A stretch of DNA of 56,569 nucleotides from Candidatus Poribacteria bacterium (GCA_003635255.1 PYJC01000002.1:1-56569); one strand, 5' to 3'. Shown: positions 1 to 9,458, counted from the stretch's first letter. Numbers and translations: made by a program. The notes: generated by a model not told the origin, from the letters alone.

Positions 1-700
1 CGAGAAGCATATGAATTAGAATACCATCGGCATTGACTGCCTCTTGTGCGATTTTGCAGAGTCCTTCATGGGCACGGTGCATAGGGTTCCGTGTCTGGAA
101 AGCGACGACTGTATCCCACCCGCGCGCAGCGATGTCTTCGCGAATTTCAACGGCTGTACGGAATGTGTCCGGGAAATCTTCGCGGAAGTAGGAGTAGTTC
201 AGCACTTCGATCGAACCTGAGAGAACGTTGTCTCCGACATCAGCGAAAGTAGGTACCCCCGGATGTTCAGGATCAGTGGTTCCAAAGGTCTTTTCAATGA
301 GGAGTTGTTTCTGTTCAACTGAGAGTGTCTCAATCGCCGAAACCTTCATAACCGCGAGCGGTGGATTGCCCTCAACGTTCGGATCACGTAGCGCGATGCT
401 GTCGGCATTCTTTACTGCATCCGTGAGTTGTTCGGACGGAACGATGTTCATCACAGGGACGGGCCAGAAGAGTCCGTTCGGTAGTTTCATATCTGTTGCG
501 ACACTTATCGCCTCAGCGATATTCATATAGCCCGTGAGCGGTGTAAAATAACCGGATGCGAGCATGACGGCTGATGCAGCGGCACCTGAAGAGAGCAAAA
601 CGGACGGCAGTTGCTCCGCCGCTTTGGTCAGTTCGGCACGTTGTGCATCATCCGAAACGTAAAGCGGTTGTAAGGTTTCGGCTCCATGTGGTTTAATCAT
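1..700 (-). CDS. sat: Sulfate adenylyltransferase (ATP sulfurylase), C-terminal part outside the window
   Basis: Reading leftward from an ATG at 700, 233 codons are open to the window edge, so the gene is cut at its 3' end. The product would make adenosine 5'-phosphosulfate from ATP and sulfate in the cytoplasm. The N-terminal PUA-like part is followed at residues 201-212 by FQTRNPMHRAHE, the QxRNPxHxxH ATP-binding signature of the monomeric (Sat/MET3) family rather than CysN/CysD. A GGAG lies about 13 bases before the ATG. Whether the role is assimilatory or dissimilatory cannot be told here; no aprAB or APS kinase is in the window. The family call is firm because the signature is complete. 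Confidence 0.93.
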   Translation of the reverse strand, partial: MIKPHGAETLQPLYVSDDAQRAELTKAAEQLPSVLLSSGAAASAVMLASGYFTPLTGYMNIAEAISVATDMKLPNGLFWPVPVMNIVPSEQLTDAVKNADSIALRDPNVEGNPPLAVMKVSAIETLSVEQKQLLIEKTFGTTDPEHPGVPTFADVGDNVLSGSIEVLNYSYFREDFPDTFRTAVEIREDIAARGWDTVVAFQTRNPMHRAHEGLCKIAQEAVNADGILIHMLL

Positions 701-761
701 TTTTTAATAACGTCTCCTTTGAGATTTGCAGTAATCTACAATCAAATTTGTGAATGGCAGG

Positions 762-2867
762 TTACTCTGTTTTAGCCGTTATCTGTTCGACTGTAAAGCC
801 GTTCCATATCCAGTGGTTGTGTTTATCACTTGTCCTGATCCGTAGTTTCGGTGTGAAAATTACTTGGATAAGGTAACCGTTTGTTACCTCGACTGTATCA
901 ATTTCTTCAACTTTTTCGTTGCCGGGAGGGACAGTGAGTTTCTTGACAATAGGTTTTCCGTTCGCCAGCAGATTAACTTCATGTGTTGCACTTTCCGCGG
1001 ATTGGAAGATGTTGGTTACGCGATATGTTCCGTTGGGAAGGTCAAGTTTGAAAGCGGCATCTTCTATGCCCCAGACAGCGTCTCTTCCGAGCGGACCGGG
1101 CCCCTCCGGTCCTTGATAGGCTTGACGGGGTAATTTACGCCGGGCATCGGCTCTCGAATCCCTGTGATTCCACTCGGTATCCCATCCGAATTTACCACTC
1201 TCGTACATCGTCTTCGGTCCGATAGCGTGGTAATTCGGTGCTGTTTCACCGTTATCGGGTTGCATATCAAAACGGATAATAAGATTTCCGGCTTCTGTCT
1301 TATCCCAGTGTTCAAGCATCGGTTCGGCGGCGCGTTTTCTTTTAAAGAGTTTAAGCCGTTTCGTCTCATGGATGAGGTCATAGTTCGGTGTAAGGTCTGC
1401 AAACTTCTCAGATTCTGGGTAAAACCAAGCGACCATATAATCGTCGTCGATATAATTTAATTCCACACTCTCATAGTTGTTTCGATTTACCGGGAAATAG
1501 TTATAATTGGCTTCATAGTTGAAGAGGTGCGCCACATCATCGGCGTATACACCATAAAAAGCGACAGAATGGACAAACGGTGTGACGTATGCAACTCTCC
1601 CCAAGGCATCCGATTTATGCCAATCTGGGCTGCGATGTCTAAACGATGTATGCGGCTCTATCAGACGCGCACCAGAGACAAGGTCGGCAATCTCAGGCGA
1701 AATGCGCCCGTGATCGTAAGCGGTTCTCCCGAAGTGGAGTAGACTGAAAACGATGAGACACGCTGCGATAACGCCGCGAGCGATTTTACCCATGTCCAGT
1801 GCCAACCAAGGTGCCACCATCAATAGAATATAGAGATGAATTCTATCGTTAATCCAACCGCCCGGTCCATAACCCCACGGTGCTCTGATGAACATGTAGG
1901 TAAATACGATCGCAATTAGCAAGAAAACATCGGTCTGTTTTGCCCATTCTTTGCGGTGAACACGATAACAGATAGAGATAACAATTCCGATACCTAACAC
2001 GAAGAGAAGCAGATAATTAACGGGGATATGCCAGTCGGTGAAATAGACGATTGATTTAACGCCTAAAAAGTATTCCCAAATCCACTTCATACCGCGGTGG
2101 CTACCCTCCTGATGCTGTTTGAGACTCTGTAAGTAATACTCCATCAGCACAAAATAGACCGGCACCATATAGAGAAAGAAGCCGAAAAGCGGTTTGAGAC
2201 GCATGATAAACTCTCGTAACCATTCGGCATGTCGTTCGCGCCACACTGCTGATAGTGCTCTACCGCCCCATATACATCCACCTGCTATAGAAATCCCTAA
2301 AACAATAAGTCCATAAGAGGCGATATGCGACAGGTAGGTCAGCAGTAGCAACACATAAAGCCATACGAGGTGTTGGACTTGCATATCGTCTTTATGCTTC
2401 CACCAAAAACCGAAACTGAAGAAGAAGAACGAGATGCTCAGTTGGAAGTTATAAAACCCCATGTAAAGGAGGTAATTGTAAGCAAAAGGAAAGCCGAGCC
2501 AAGCGTACATAAACTTTCCTTCTCGGTCTCTGTGGACGGCGTTAAGGAAATAGAAAAAAGCAAACGGGACCATGCCTATCGCAATTGAGAGGAAGACCTT
2601 CTCTGCAATGACAGGCGGAAATACATAGAGGAGTGTCATCAGCATAATGTGCGATAACCAGTTCGGGAAGATCGTGATGTTCAGCTGCCATGCATCCCGC
2701 AACTTATAGTTTTCGTGTTTGGCATACTCCTTAAGGACTAAACCGTTATACACGTGGCTGACACCGTCTTGCGAGGGAAAATAGGCGAAAATCCATAGCG
2801 GGAGGAGGTGCAACACCAACAGTACCACAAATAAGTGTTTCCATGACCAACGTTTCCAGTCAAACAT
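762..2867 (-). CDS. Multi-pass membrane protein with C-terminal lectin-like domain
   Basis: 701 residues. The first ~400 are strongly hydrophobic with about ten predicted membrane segments and an early loop with SQDGVSH, the layout of GT-C type glycosyltransferases and related polyprenol-sugar enzymes, though I see no clear DxD motif. After residue ~520 the chain becomes soluble; the last ~165 residues (NLIIRF to the end) look like a beta-sandwich of the malectin/CBM kind, with alternating hydrophobic strands and many Trp/Tyr. A GGAGAGAG ribosome site precedes the ATG. It follows sat on the same strand but with a 61-base gap. Function unknown; a surface polysaccharide role is only an inference. 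Confidence 0.6.
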   Translation of the reverse strand: MFDWKRWSWKHLFVVLLVLHLLPLWIFAYFPSQDGVSHVYNGLVLKEYAKHENYKLRDAWQLNITIFPNWLSHIMLMTLLYVFPPVIAEKVFLSIAIGMVPFAFFYFLNAVHRDREGKFMYAWLGFPFAYNYLLYMGFYNFQLSISFFFFSFGFWWKHKDDMQVQHLVWLYVLLLLTYLSHIASYGLIVLGISIAGGCIWGGRALSAVWRERHAEWLREFIMRLKPLFGFFLYMVPVYFVLMEYYLQSLKQHQEGSHRGMKWIWEYFLGVKSIVYFTDWHIPVNYLLLFVLGIGIVISICYRVHRKEWAKQTDVFLLIAIVFTYMFIRAPWGYGPGGWINDRIHLYILLMVAPWLALDMGKIARGVIAACLIVFSLLHFGRTAYDHGRISPEIADLVSGARLIEPHTSFRHRSPDWHKSDALGRVAYVTPFVHSVAFYGVYADDVAHLFNYEANYNYFPVNRNNYESVELNYIDDDYMVAWFYPESEKFADLTPNYDLIHETKRLKLFKRKRAAEPMLEHWDKTEAGNLIIRFDMQPDNGETAPNYHAIGPKTMYESGKFGWDTEWNHRDSRADARRKLPRQAYQGPEGPGPLGRDAVWGIEDAAFKLDLPNGTYRVTNIFQSAESATHEVNLLANGKPIVKKLTVPPGNEKVEEIDTVEVTNGYLIQVIFTPKLRIRTSDKHNHWIWNGFTVEQITAKTE

Positions 2868-2896
2868 GTTCTCTCTCCGATGTATCTAAGTACGAC

Positions 2897-3565
2897 TTAA
2901 GCCTGAACATTATCTCTAAAATAGAGACAGTGTTCTGTCAATGGACACCGTTCACATAAAGGTTTTCGAGCATCACAGATGCGTCTACCGAAATAGATTA
3001 AATTCATGTGGAAAGGATACGCCTTCCCTGCTGGCACGATCGGTGGTAACACCTGATGCGCTTTTTCTGCGCTGCAGTTGGGTGGAATCAGTCCGAGGCG
3101 TTTGGAAATCCGTAGAATGTGTGTATCGACTGGAAAGACCTCTCTACCGCAGGCGAAGGAGAGCGTAACGGAAGCCGTTTTGATCCCGATACCTTTGTGT
3201 TGACATAGAAGTTCCAGTGCTGCCTCCGTTTCCATGTCGTGCATGAACACCAAGGAGAGTTCTCCGTGTTCAGTTTTTAGCCATGTGAGAAAGTTTTTGA
3301 TGGTGTGGCTTTTCTGGTTTCCCAATCCTGCGATTTTTATTGCTGCTTCTACCGCCTTGACATCCGCCTGCAAGACCTCTTCCCACGTCGGATAACGTTC
3401 TTTGAGCTTCGCATATCCCTTATCGCGATTCACATCTGTCGTGTTTTGCGATAGGATTGTTAAGATGAGGCATTCCAGCACATCGCCTGCGCCGTCACGG
3501 GTCGGCACGCCGAGCAAATCCTCTAATGTTTCTGATATGAGTGCTGCTTTCTCTTTGAGTTCCAA
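2897..3565 (-). CDS. nth: Endonuclease III (DNA glycosylase/AP lyase)
   Basis: Base-excision repair enzyme of the HhH-GPD family that removes oxidised pyrimidines and cleaves AP sites. With the start used here it has 222 residues, close to the usual ~211. The helix-hairpin-helix contains GIGIKTA with the catalytic Lys at 129, and VDTH supplies the catalytic Asp at 147. Four Cys at 197, 204, 207 and 213 have the C-x6-C-x2-C-x5-C spacing of the 4Fe-4S cluster. A TTG at 3565 with GGAAG seven bases upstream is preferred over the longer TTG start at 3607, because the -10 box of its promoter overlaps that longer reading frame. No gene partner is obvious. Confidence 0.92.
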   Translation of the reverse strand: MELKEKAALISETLEDLLGVPTRDGAGDVLECLILTILSQNTTDVNRDKGYAKLKERYPTWEEVLQADVKAVEAAIKIAGLGNQKSHTIKNFLTWLKTEHGELSLVFMHDMETEAALELLCQHKGIGIKTASVTLSFACGREVFPVDTHILRISKRLGLIPPNCSAEKAHQVLPPIVPAGKAYPFHMNLIYFGRRICDARKPLCERCPLTEHCLYFRDNVQA

Positions 3566-3595
3566 TCGTCTTCTTCCGTAACTTGGGTTTTTATT

Positions 3596-3623
3596 ATTAT
3601 ACCACAAATAGGAAAAATAGCAA
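3596..3623 (-). promoter_or_regulatory. Sigma70-type promoter for nth
   Basis: On the minus strand TTGCTA (3623-3618), 16 bases, then TATAAT (3601-3596) preceded by TGTGG, giving an extended -10. Transcription would begin near 3589, about 25 bases before the TTG at 3565. It sits directly beyond the stop codon of the upstream gene, so nth need not depend on read-through. Confidence 0.65.
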
Positions 3624-3625
3624 TG

Positions 3626-5512
3626 TTAAAAGAGGAAACGATACATCGGTTGGTCAAGAGCGACGGCTAAGAGACTCCAGAACGCTCCAATCACGAACTC
3701 GCCGAGTACGATACCGAGAAAAAATGGGACAGCTTTCCGATGCAAACGGATACCGCCGTATTTCAGGACGAGCCATTTCAGCAACCATCCGACAAAGATT
3801 GAGCCTATCATCGGGTTGATTGCCCAACTCCCGGAGATCGCGTAGCCGACAGGATGTAAATTCCACCACAGAAAGCGCATCCGCATTGCGGCGAGAAGCA
3901 GCGTCAGCCCGAACCCAAAGGTTGCGAAGCTGATTGCTGGCACATCTGGTGGTGCAGCGTAGGTGAGCCACGTCTCTAACCGATTGAACGATTCTCGTCC
4001 GAATCCTGAAAAACCGCCTTCCGAATAATACATGGACAGATATGCCCAGAATGAGCCGAGCGCGCCTAATGCAGAAGCCAACATCATAATGAACGCAAAC
4101 CGTCGGATCGGGATATTCGCGCCTTCAGCCAATTTGAAGCCTTCGAGTTGGTGTGGCATGGCATGTGATCGGTGTGCGCGATTTAAACAGTAGAGGTAGG
4201 CGAATCCCGTCAAGTTTGTCGCGCCTAATCGGCGGATACCTAACAGGCGTGGTAACATCTCATCGGGTCCGATAAAATGTAGGTCGTGTACTGGGGAGCC
4301 GAGTTCCGCACGTAAGCGCGTAATCGCAATTGCAATCGCGTACCAGATCAAGAAGTAGACAACGATGACCCAAAAGTTCATACCCATCTTCAGGCAGAAT
4401 CCGACGATGAATGCTGCACCACCGAGCAGCCCAATAATGATGAGTCGATATGAAATCGGTTCGTCTGCCTTCGGCGATATGAGTTGGCGTGCGACCCCTT
4501 TCAGGTAGCGTCTACTCATCCAGATAGCGACGACGCATAGCCCTAAGTATGCGCCGTGCGACTGCTCCGCCTCATAAGGGAAACGTGGCAGCCCGCGCCA
4601 TCCTGCGATAACACCTAACAGTCGCTCGGCTCGCCATATCAACCAGAACGCCCAACATGAGAAGGAGAGATCCAAGGGGATAAAGAACGAAAGCCCAACA
4701 CCGAACGGGAAAACACCGATTGGACTCCAACCGATCCCGCTCCACGGACGTTCTGTAAAAATGCGTCGTAGGTCGTACAACTTTCCGCCGAGACTTGGGA
4801 CAGCGGGGAACAGAAAATTTAACCCGTTGATGATGTCAATAACAACACCGATAGAGAGTCCGAGCCACATCCACGGCGATCGGAAAAATTGCCGACTCCG
4901 AGTCGTCATCTCAAACGGCAATTGGATGATCGGATAGCTCAGTCGCTCCGATTCTACCCACTGCCGCCGAAAGAGCAGACTCAGGCAGAGCATCACAAGG
5001 TGGATCGCCACAATAAAAAGCACCCACCAGACGATTGCGGGCAGCCAAGCCATGAAGTAGCGCGATTCATAGATACTTGCAAACCCGTTATAATACCCAT
5101 CAAGAACGCGCTTATCACTCACAGCCAACCATTGGGGGATATGCAGATGAAACAGGTTCACCCAATCATTTTCGGGTGTGGCGAACCAGTGAGCATGTCC
5201 GATAATCGGCATGAGAACCAAGAATCTATCGACACCAGCAAGTCCTGCCCCGACTGAGATGCAAGTGTAGATGACAAGCAACTCGGCGCGGTTGAGGATG
5301 AGGGCGTGGTGCAACCGACGCAAAAAGAGCCCGATACCTAATAAGATGAGAATGGTGATAACGGCATTGTAGAAGAGCGAAACCTGCGTAGGACTCCCGC
5401 CGCCACGGATAATTGAGGCAGACACCCACCAACAGTTGGCAGGCACTAACACGCAGACGAGGAAAATCGTGAATGGCCGAATTCTGAGATCTTGGGTTGG
5501 GACGGTGTTCAC
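3626..5512 (-). CDS. Large integral membrane protein, DUF6785/DUF6784 type
   Basis: 628 residues with roughly 14 hydrophobic segments spread over the whole chain. The pattern (early WWVSASIIRGGG loop, then ESERLSYPIIQLP, a long WSPIGVFPFGVG region, and a C-terminal LHPVGYAISGSWAINP segment) is what I associate with the paired DUF6785/DUF6784 families, common in Poribacteria and Planctomycetes. The YPIIQLP loop recalls oligopeptide transporter (OPT)-like permeases, so a transport role is possible but not shown. The start is a GTG with a poorly spaced AAGAAGG; the true start is uncertain by a few codons. The gene diverges from the one at 5748 across a 235-base gap. Confidence 0.6.
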   Translation of the reverse strand: MNTVPTQDLRIRPFTIFLVCVLVPANCWWVSASIIRGGGSPTQVSLFYNAVITILILLGIGLFLRRLHHALILNRAELLVIYTCISVGAGLAGVDRFLVLMPIIGHAHWFATPENDWVNLFHLHIPQWLAVSDKRVLDGYYNGFASIYESRYFMAWLPAIVWWVLFIVAIHLVMLCLSLLFRRQWVESERLSYPIIQLPFEMTTRSRQFFRSPWMWLGLSIGVVIDIINGLNFLFPAVPSLGGKLYDLRRIFTERPWSGIGWSPIGVFPFGVGLSFFIPLDLSFSCWAFWLIWRAERLLGVIAGWRGLPRFPYEAEQSHGAYLGLCVVAIWMSRRYLKGVARQLISPKADEPISYRLIIIGLLGGAAFIVGFCLKMGMNFWVIVVYFLIWYAIAIAITRLRAELGSPVHDLHFIGPDEMLPRLLGIRRLGATNLTGFAYLYCLNRAHRSHAMPHQLEGFKLAEGANIPIRRFAFIMMLASALGALGSFWAYLSMYYSEGGFSGFGRESFNRLETWLTYAAPPDVPAISFATFGFGLTLLLAAMRMRFLWWNLHPVGYAISGSWAINPMIGSIFVGWLLKWLVLKYGGIRLHRKAVPFFLGIVLGEFVIGAFWSLLAVALDQPMYRFLF

Positions 5513-5611
5513 CTTCTTTCAAAAGATAACGGTAATATTTTACATCATTTTCCGCTTTTAGACAAAGAATTTTGTGTTTGCCAGTGGAACAACGATCAAT
5601 GGTCAATTGAA

Positions 5612-5640
5612 TTGCTTATCGAAAAATAATATGGTATAAT
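5612..5640 (+). promoter_or_regulatory. Promoter for the 5748 gene
   Basis: TTGCTT (5612-5617), a 17-base spacer and TATAAT (5635-5640) with TGG directly before it. The predicted start leaves a leader of about 100 bases before the ATG at 5748; I see no recognised regulatory fold in it. Confidence 0.6.
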
Positions 5641-5747
5641 CAAGTAAGCACGAAAGATGAAGTGACAACAAAATATCTGATGGAGATTTTCGTGTGCTGA
5701 CGGAAGTCTCTTGACGCTAACAAATATTACAAAGGTTCTGAAAACCG

Positions 5748-7382
5748 ATGCAGCTGAGCAAACGTAAAAAAATTGTTATTATGAGTCTAATTTTACTTAT
5801 TGGGGTTATTATTTTGCTATCCGTTATCTATCACCAGACTGCGTTGTGGGAACCGGAACAGCACCTAATCACACTGCTTCCGAAATCTCCGATCTGTTAT
5901 TTGACACTCAAGGAATTGAAAGGTTTAGTCGAGACATTCAACCGGAGCGAGTTTGGGAAACAGACCGCTAAAATGCCACTGCTCGCTGAGATTCAGGAAC
6001 AACGTTGGTGGAAAGAACTCGTCTATCAGAAACTGGTGTGGGAATACGAAATGGGTGCCAAACTCGACCTTAAGACGGTCACGGGCTATTTTGGTGAGGA
6101 GGCGATTCTGGCTTTTTATCAGCGCGAGGGAGAACTCACGTTTCTCCTCATCTCGGCGGTCGGAGGACCAGAGAAACTGAGTATTGAGGCAATCACTGCA
6201 ACGGATGCGATCAACCCGAAATACAAGCGCATCCAAAACGACTATGGCGATTTTACGATCAATACCATTACGGGGTATCCACGCGATTTCAGTTATACGT
6301 TCATCGGAAAAATTGGGATATTAACCCTCGACCCTACGCTCTTGATAGAGGTGCTTGACATCTATAATGCGGGAATCCCTGGTGCGAAAGCGGCACCGGA
6401 AAAGCGAACTTTTCTCGCCGAACACCCGATGCGGACGGAGATTCAGGAAAATTATCGTCAAGACAAAAGTACCGGATATGTGGATGTCCAACAAATTACA
6501 CCTGTATTGGACAATGTAAATCCTAACTCGCTCATTAAACAGATTTTTGAGATGTTTGGAAAGACAGCGTTCTGGACGTTTAGCAATCGGTATGAAGCGG
6601 GTGTGATTGTTTCAAAGCATCGACTCCGAAAAAGCACCGGCACCCGTCGTCCCAACTTTCCCACCGGAGATGACGCAAAACCGTTTCTCGCTTTCCCTGA
6701 ACGAACTGCCTTTGTTACTACATTTCCAGTTCCAAATCAGCAGATGCAGGAACTCTTCGGTAATATCGACCTTTCCCAAGTTTTGGGGACAGACCTGACT
6801 ATAATGTTAATTGCGCCTGAACCTGATGAGGTAACAGTCGTGCCTTCGTTAGTTCTGATGGCACATACGCAGGCTCCCGAGGCGTTAAAAGGCGTATTGG
6901 ATATTGTGAAACAGGGAAAAATTGCTGTCGCTGGCAAACCTCTTAAATTCCTTGAACCACAGGATTACAGCGGTGTTACTATCCAACCCGTACAACTCCG
7001 TCTCAATTTTCTGTTGGCGGTTGCAGGCGGGTATACGATTGTTGATGACTATTTTGTTTTGGGCACAACAACTGCGGGATTAAAGGCTGTGATTGATGCG
7101 ACAATAGGTAAAACGCCTACCTTGAGTGATATAGCATTTTCCACAGGTACGAACGGTGCTCAGGTATTCATTCAACCGGAACTGCTTGTGCCAGAGTTAA
7201 AACGCTTCCTGCCGTTGGTAACCGTGCTCGCCTCTCTCACGGGGCAGGAATTAGATGCAGGTTTAACACAACGTATCACAGAGAATTTATCTCCGTTGGA
7301 GTCCCTCGGTCCGATTACTGCCGAAGTAGATTTTAGTGAGCAGCACGTGGATGCTGAGGTTCGGATTGTTTTGGAGAAGTAA
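5748..7382 (+). CDS. Membrane-anchored exported protein, DUF3352-like
   Basis: 544 residues: a short basic start, one hydrophobic segment at about 8-28, then a long soluble domain predicted outside the membrane. The LLPKSPICYLTLKEL stretch just after the anchor resembles the opening of DUF3352 proteins, in which a similar Pro-rich phrase begins the folded part. The second half repeats this architecture (LAFPERTAFVTTFPVP, then VAGGYTIVDDYFVLGTT), suggesting two related halves. No catalytic motif is visible. AAAGG lies about 12 bases before the ATG. It is alone in its transcription unit. Family assignment is moderate; function unknown. Confidence 0.55.
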   Translation: MQLSKRKKIVIMSLILLIGVIILLSVIYHQTALWEPEQHLITLLPKSPICYLTLKELKGLVETFNRSEFGKQTAKMPLLAEIQEQRWWKELVYQKLVWEYEMGAKLDLKTVTGYFGEEAILAFYQREGELTFLLISAVGGPEKLSIEAITATDAINPKYKRIQNDYGDFTINTITGYPRDFSYTFIGKIGILTLDPTLLIEVLDIYNAGIPGAKAAPEKRTFLAEHPMRTEIQENYRQDKSTGYVDVQQITPVLDNVNPNSLIKQIFEMFGKTAFWTFSNRYEAGVIVSKHRLRKSTGTRRPNFPTGDDAKPFLAFPERTAFVTTFPVPNQQMQELFGNIDLSQVLGTDLTIMLIAPEPDEVTVVPSLVLMAHTQAPEALKGVLDIVKQGKIAVAGKPLKFLEPQDYSGVTIQPVQLRLNFLLAVAGGYTIVDDYFVLGTTTAGLKAVIDATIGKTPTLSDIAFSTGTNGAQVFIQPELLVPELKRFLPLVTVLASLTGQELDAGLTQRITENLSPLESLGPITAEVDFSEQHVDAEVRIVLEK

Positions 7383-7468
7383 TCCGATCGTTTTAGGGTT
7401 TGATATGACATCTGGCAGTTTTTGTGGTATTCTTAATTGCACACAGAATGAGGATAAGGAGATTTACG

Positions 7469-7786
7469 ATGGAAAAAGAAACGCTTGAAACTATTATCCA
7501 ACGGTTAAATCGGTTAGAGAAGACTGTCGCAGAAATGAATCAGAAACTCTCTTTGGTTGTTGAGGAAGCGGTACCAAATCCGCCAAAGGACTTTGAAATG
7601 CAAAATGACAACCAAGATGATAATATCGGAACGAAAGTGATTGCAGAAATATTCAAGAAGATGGGAATCTCTGAAGATTTTGAACTTAGACCGATTGAGG
7701 AACTTCATGAAAGTATGAAACAACGTGGGATTCGTGCTGAGGACAACGAGTTTAGCCGCGCAATTATCGAAGAACGGGAGAAATAA
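7469..7786 (+). CDS. Probable antitoxin of a PIN-toxin pair
   Basis: 105 residues, acidic, beginning with a coiled-coil heptad pattern (residues 3-30, ETLETIIQRLNRLEKTV) followed by a flexible, Asn/Asp-rich linker and a C-terminal helix. An AAGGAGA sits seven bases before the ATG at 7469, which decides against the longer frame open from 7424. It stops two bases before the PIN gene, the usual arrangement in which the antitoxin is made first. I do not recognise a DNA-binding fold, so the antitoxin call rests on size, acidity and position. Confidence 0.6.
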   Translation: MEKETLETIIQRLNRLEKTVAEMNQKLSLVVEEAVPNPPKDFEMQNDNQDDNIGTKVIAEIFKKMGISEDFELRPIEELHESMKQRGIRAEDNEFSRAIIEEREK

Positions 7787-7788
7787 CA

Positions 7789-8286
7789 TTGTACCACTTC
7801 TATTTCGATGCAAGCGCGCTTGTTAAACGGTATACTCGTGAATCTGGCAGTGATAAAATGCGCTTTCTTTTTCGCAATGTGCCTTTAGCACGTTTGTTGT
7901 GCTTAACAATTGGGGCAATAGAAGTTTTTTGGATATGCATTCGTAAAAAGAATGATGGTCGCATCACGATTAGTGAATTTACTCAAGCCGTTGGACATTT
8001 AGAATATGAAATCATTAATAATCAATCAAACTTCAGGAAAATCTCAGTCCCAGATTCGCTTGTCTGGAACTCAATGCGTTTGATTGAAACGCATTCACTC
8101 AATAGTGTGGATGCCTTGGTTTTACGTTCAGCGTTAGACATCGCAACAGAACTCCGCAGTACAAACGATACGTTAGTACTCGTCGCCTCAGATCAACGCC
8201 TTCTCCGAGCGGCGCGTGCCGAAGGATTACAAGTCTTCAACCCCGAAATAGATTCACAACAGATACTTACAGATTGGATAAGTTAA
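7789..8286 (+). CDS. PIN-domain ribonuclease, VapC-like toxin
   Basis: 165 residues with the acidic residues of a PIN domain in order: D7 in YFDASALVKRY, E45 in IGAIEVFW, D108 in NSVDAL and D135 in ASDQRLLRAA. PIN toxins of VapBC type cleave RNA, often tRNA or rRNA, when their antitoxin is lost. The start is TTG, two bases after the antitoxin stop, so expression is probably translationally coupled. The active-site set looks intact. The RNA target cannot be read from the sequence. Confidence 0.82.
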   Translation: MYHFYFDASALVKRYTRESGSDKMRFLFRNVPLARLLCLTIGAIEVFWICIRKKNDGRITISEFTQAVGHLEYEIINNQSNFRKISVPDSLVWNSMRLIETHSLNSVDALVLRSALDIATELRSTNDTLVLVASDQRLLRAARAEGLQVFNPEIDSQQILTDWIS

Positions 8287-8290
8287 CATA

Positions 8291-9343
8291 ATGGAAACAA
8301 AAATTGGTATCGGCATCATAAGTTTTGCCCACGGACACGCCAACGCCTACTGCAACCGGATGCAGACGTTTGACGATGTCCAGCTCGTCGCATGTTGGGA
8401 TGATAACGTTGAACGCGGCGAAGCCGCAGCAACGCAATACGACATGAATTATTCACCGCATCTCGAAGACGTTATCAACCACTCGGATATTCACGCCGTT
8501 ATCGTGACCTGCGAAACGAATCGGCACGCAGAGATGGTAGCAGCAGCGGCATCCGAAGGGAAACACATCCTCTGTCAGAAGCCGATGGCACTCACACTGG
8601 CGGATTGTGATCGGATTGCGGCGGTCGTGGAGAAGACCGGCATTAAGTTTATGATGGGTTACCAGATGCGACGCGACCCAGCGAACATCGCAATGAAGGC
8701 ACTCATTGACAGCGGTGTGTTGGGCAAAATCGGTGTACTGCGTCGCCGACACTGTATCAATGCATTGTTTAGCGAAGCCTTTGTGACCGGACCCAGTCGT
8801 TGGCATATCGATCCAGAAAAGAACATGGGGATGTTCATGGACGATGCCTCACATGCAACAGATTTTATTCACTGGATGCTCGGCAAACCGACGAGTGTTA
8901 TCGCTGAAATTGATAACATCTTGACGGATGTTGCACCTGATGATACCGGATTGGCGGTCTATAGATTCGCGGGTGGAGAGATGGCGATTCTACTGAATAC
9001 ATCTGTGACGCTCGCCGGTGAAAATACGACCGAGATTTATGGCGATCAAGGCGTGGTCATACAGAACTATGGCGATGCCCCTTCTTGCAATATCCCACGC
9101 CCTGCGGATGCGGTCGCGCTGAAATTGTATACACGAGATGAACCCTCATGGAAGGATTTGGGTGTCCCAATTCCAGATGGTCATGGCGAACGGATCGCTG
9201 GCGTGCCACGTCCATTTATTGATTGTCTGAAGAACGATACGGAACCTGATGTCACAGTAGAGGACGGACGGGTTTCGGTGGAGATGATTTTGGGGGCATA
9301 TCGTTCTGCACAAGAGGGACAACGTGTCACTTTTCCGCTCTAA
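8291..9343 (+). CDS. Gfo/Idh/MocA family oxidoreductase
   Basis: 350 residues. An N-terminal Rossmann domain of the GIISFAHGHA subtype binds NAD(P), and residues 96-98 (QKP) keep the catalytic Lys of the family's EKP motif. The C-terminal half has the alpha/beta substrate domain, with the HATDFIHWMLG segment in the usual place. Such enzymes oxidise or reduce sugars, inositols and related compounds; the substrate is unknown. It begins four bases after the PIN gene with no clear ribosome site, so it may be partly coupled, although functional linkage is unlikely. One of three members of this superfamily in the window. Confidence 0.88.
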   Translation: METKIGIGIISFAHGHANAYCNRMQTFDDVQLVACWDDNVERGEAAATQYDMNYSPHLEDVINHSDIHAVIVTCETNRHAEMVAAAASEGKHILCQKPMALTLADCDRIAAVVEKTGIKFMMGYQMRRDPANIAMKALIDSGVLGKIGVLRRRHCINALFSEAFVTGPSRWHIDPEKNMGMFMDDASHATDFIHWMLGKPTSVIAEIDNILTDVAPDDTGLAVYRFAGGEMAILLNTSVTLAGENTTEIYGDQGVVIQNYGDAPSCNIPRPADAVALKLYTRDEPSWKDLGVPIPDGHGERIAGVPRPFIDCLKNDTEPDVTVEDGRVSVEMILGAYRSAQEGQRVTFPL

Positions 9344-9356
9344 AATTATCAATTTT

Positions 9357-9398
9357 CCCGCCAAGACCCCATGCTTTAGCTTTCGGGATGTAAGCGGG
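9357..9398 (+). mobile_element. Possible IS200/IS605-type right-end relic
   Basis: Fourteen bases after the 8291 gene, CCCGC (9357) pairs with GCGGG (9394), enclosing ACCCCATGCTTTAGC and TTTCGGGATGTAAG. The CCCC-N-TTTA-N-GGGATGTAA form is like the subterminal hairpin at the right end of many IS605-family elements. No transposase is attached and the inner stem is imperfect, so it would be a decayed end. A simple hairpin terminator for the gene before it is an alternative, but no T-run follows. Confidence 0.35.
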
Positions 9399-9424
9399 CA
9401 TTGCATTTGAAAATCAAAAAAGAT

Positions 9425-9454
9425 TTGACATTTCAGAGAAAAATGTGGTATAAT
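9425..9454 (+). promoter_or_regulatory. Consensus sigma70 promoter of the orphan RNA
   Basis: TTGACA at 9425-9430, an 18-base spacer ending TGTGG, and TATAAT at 9449-9454. Both hexamers are perfect. No credible protein-coding gene follows on this strand before the convergent SDR gene, which ends at 9821. Confidence 0.85.
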
Positions 9455-9458
9455 CCTA

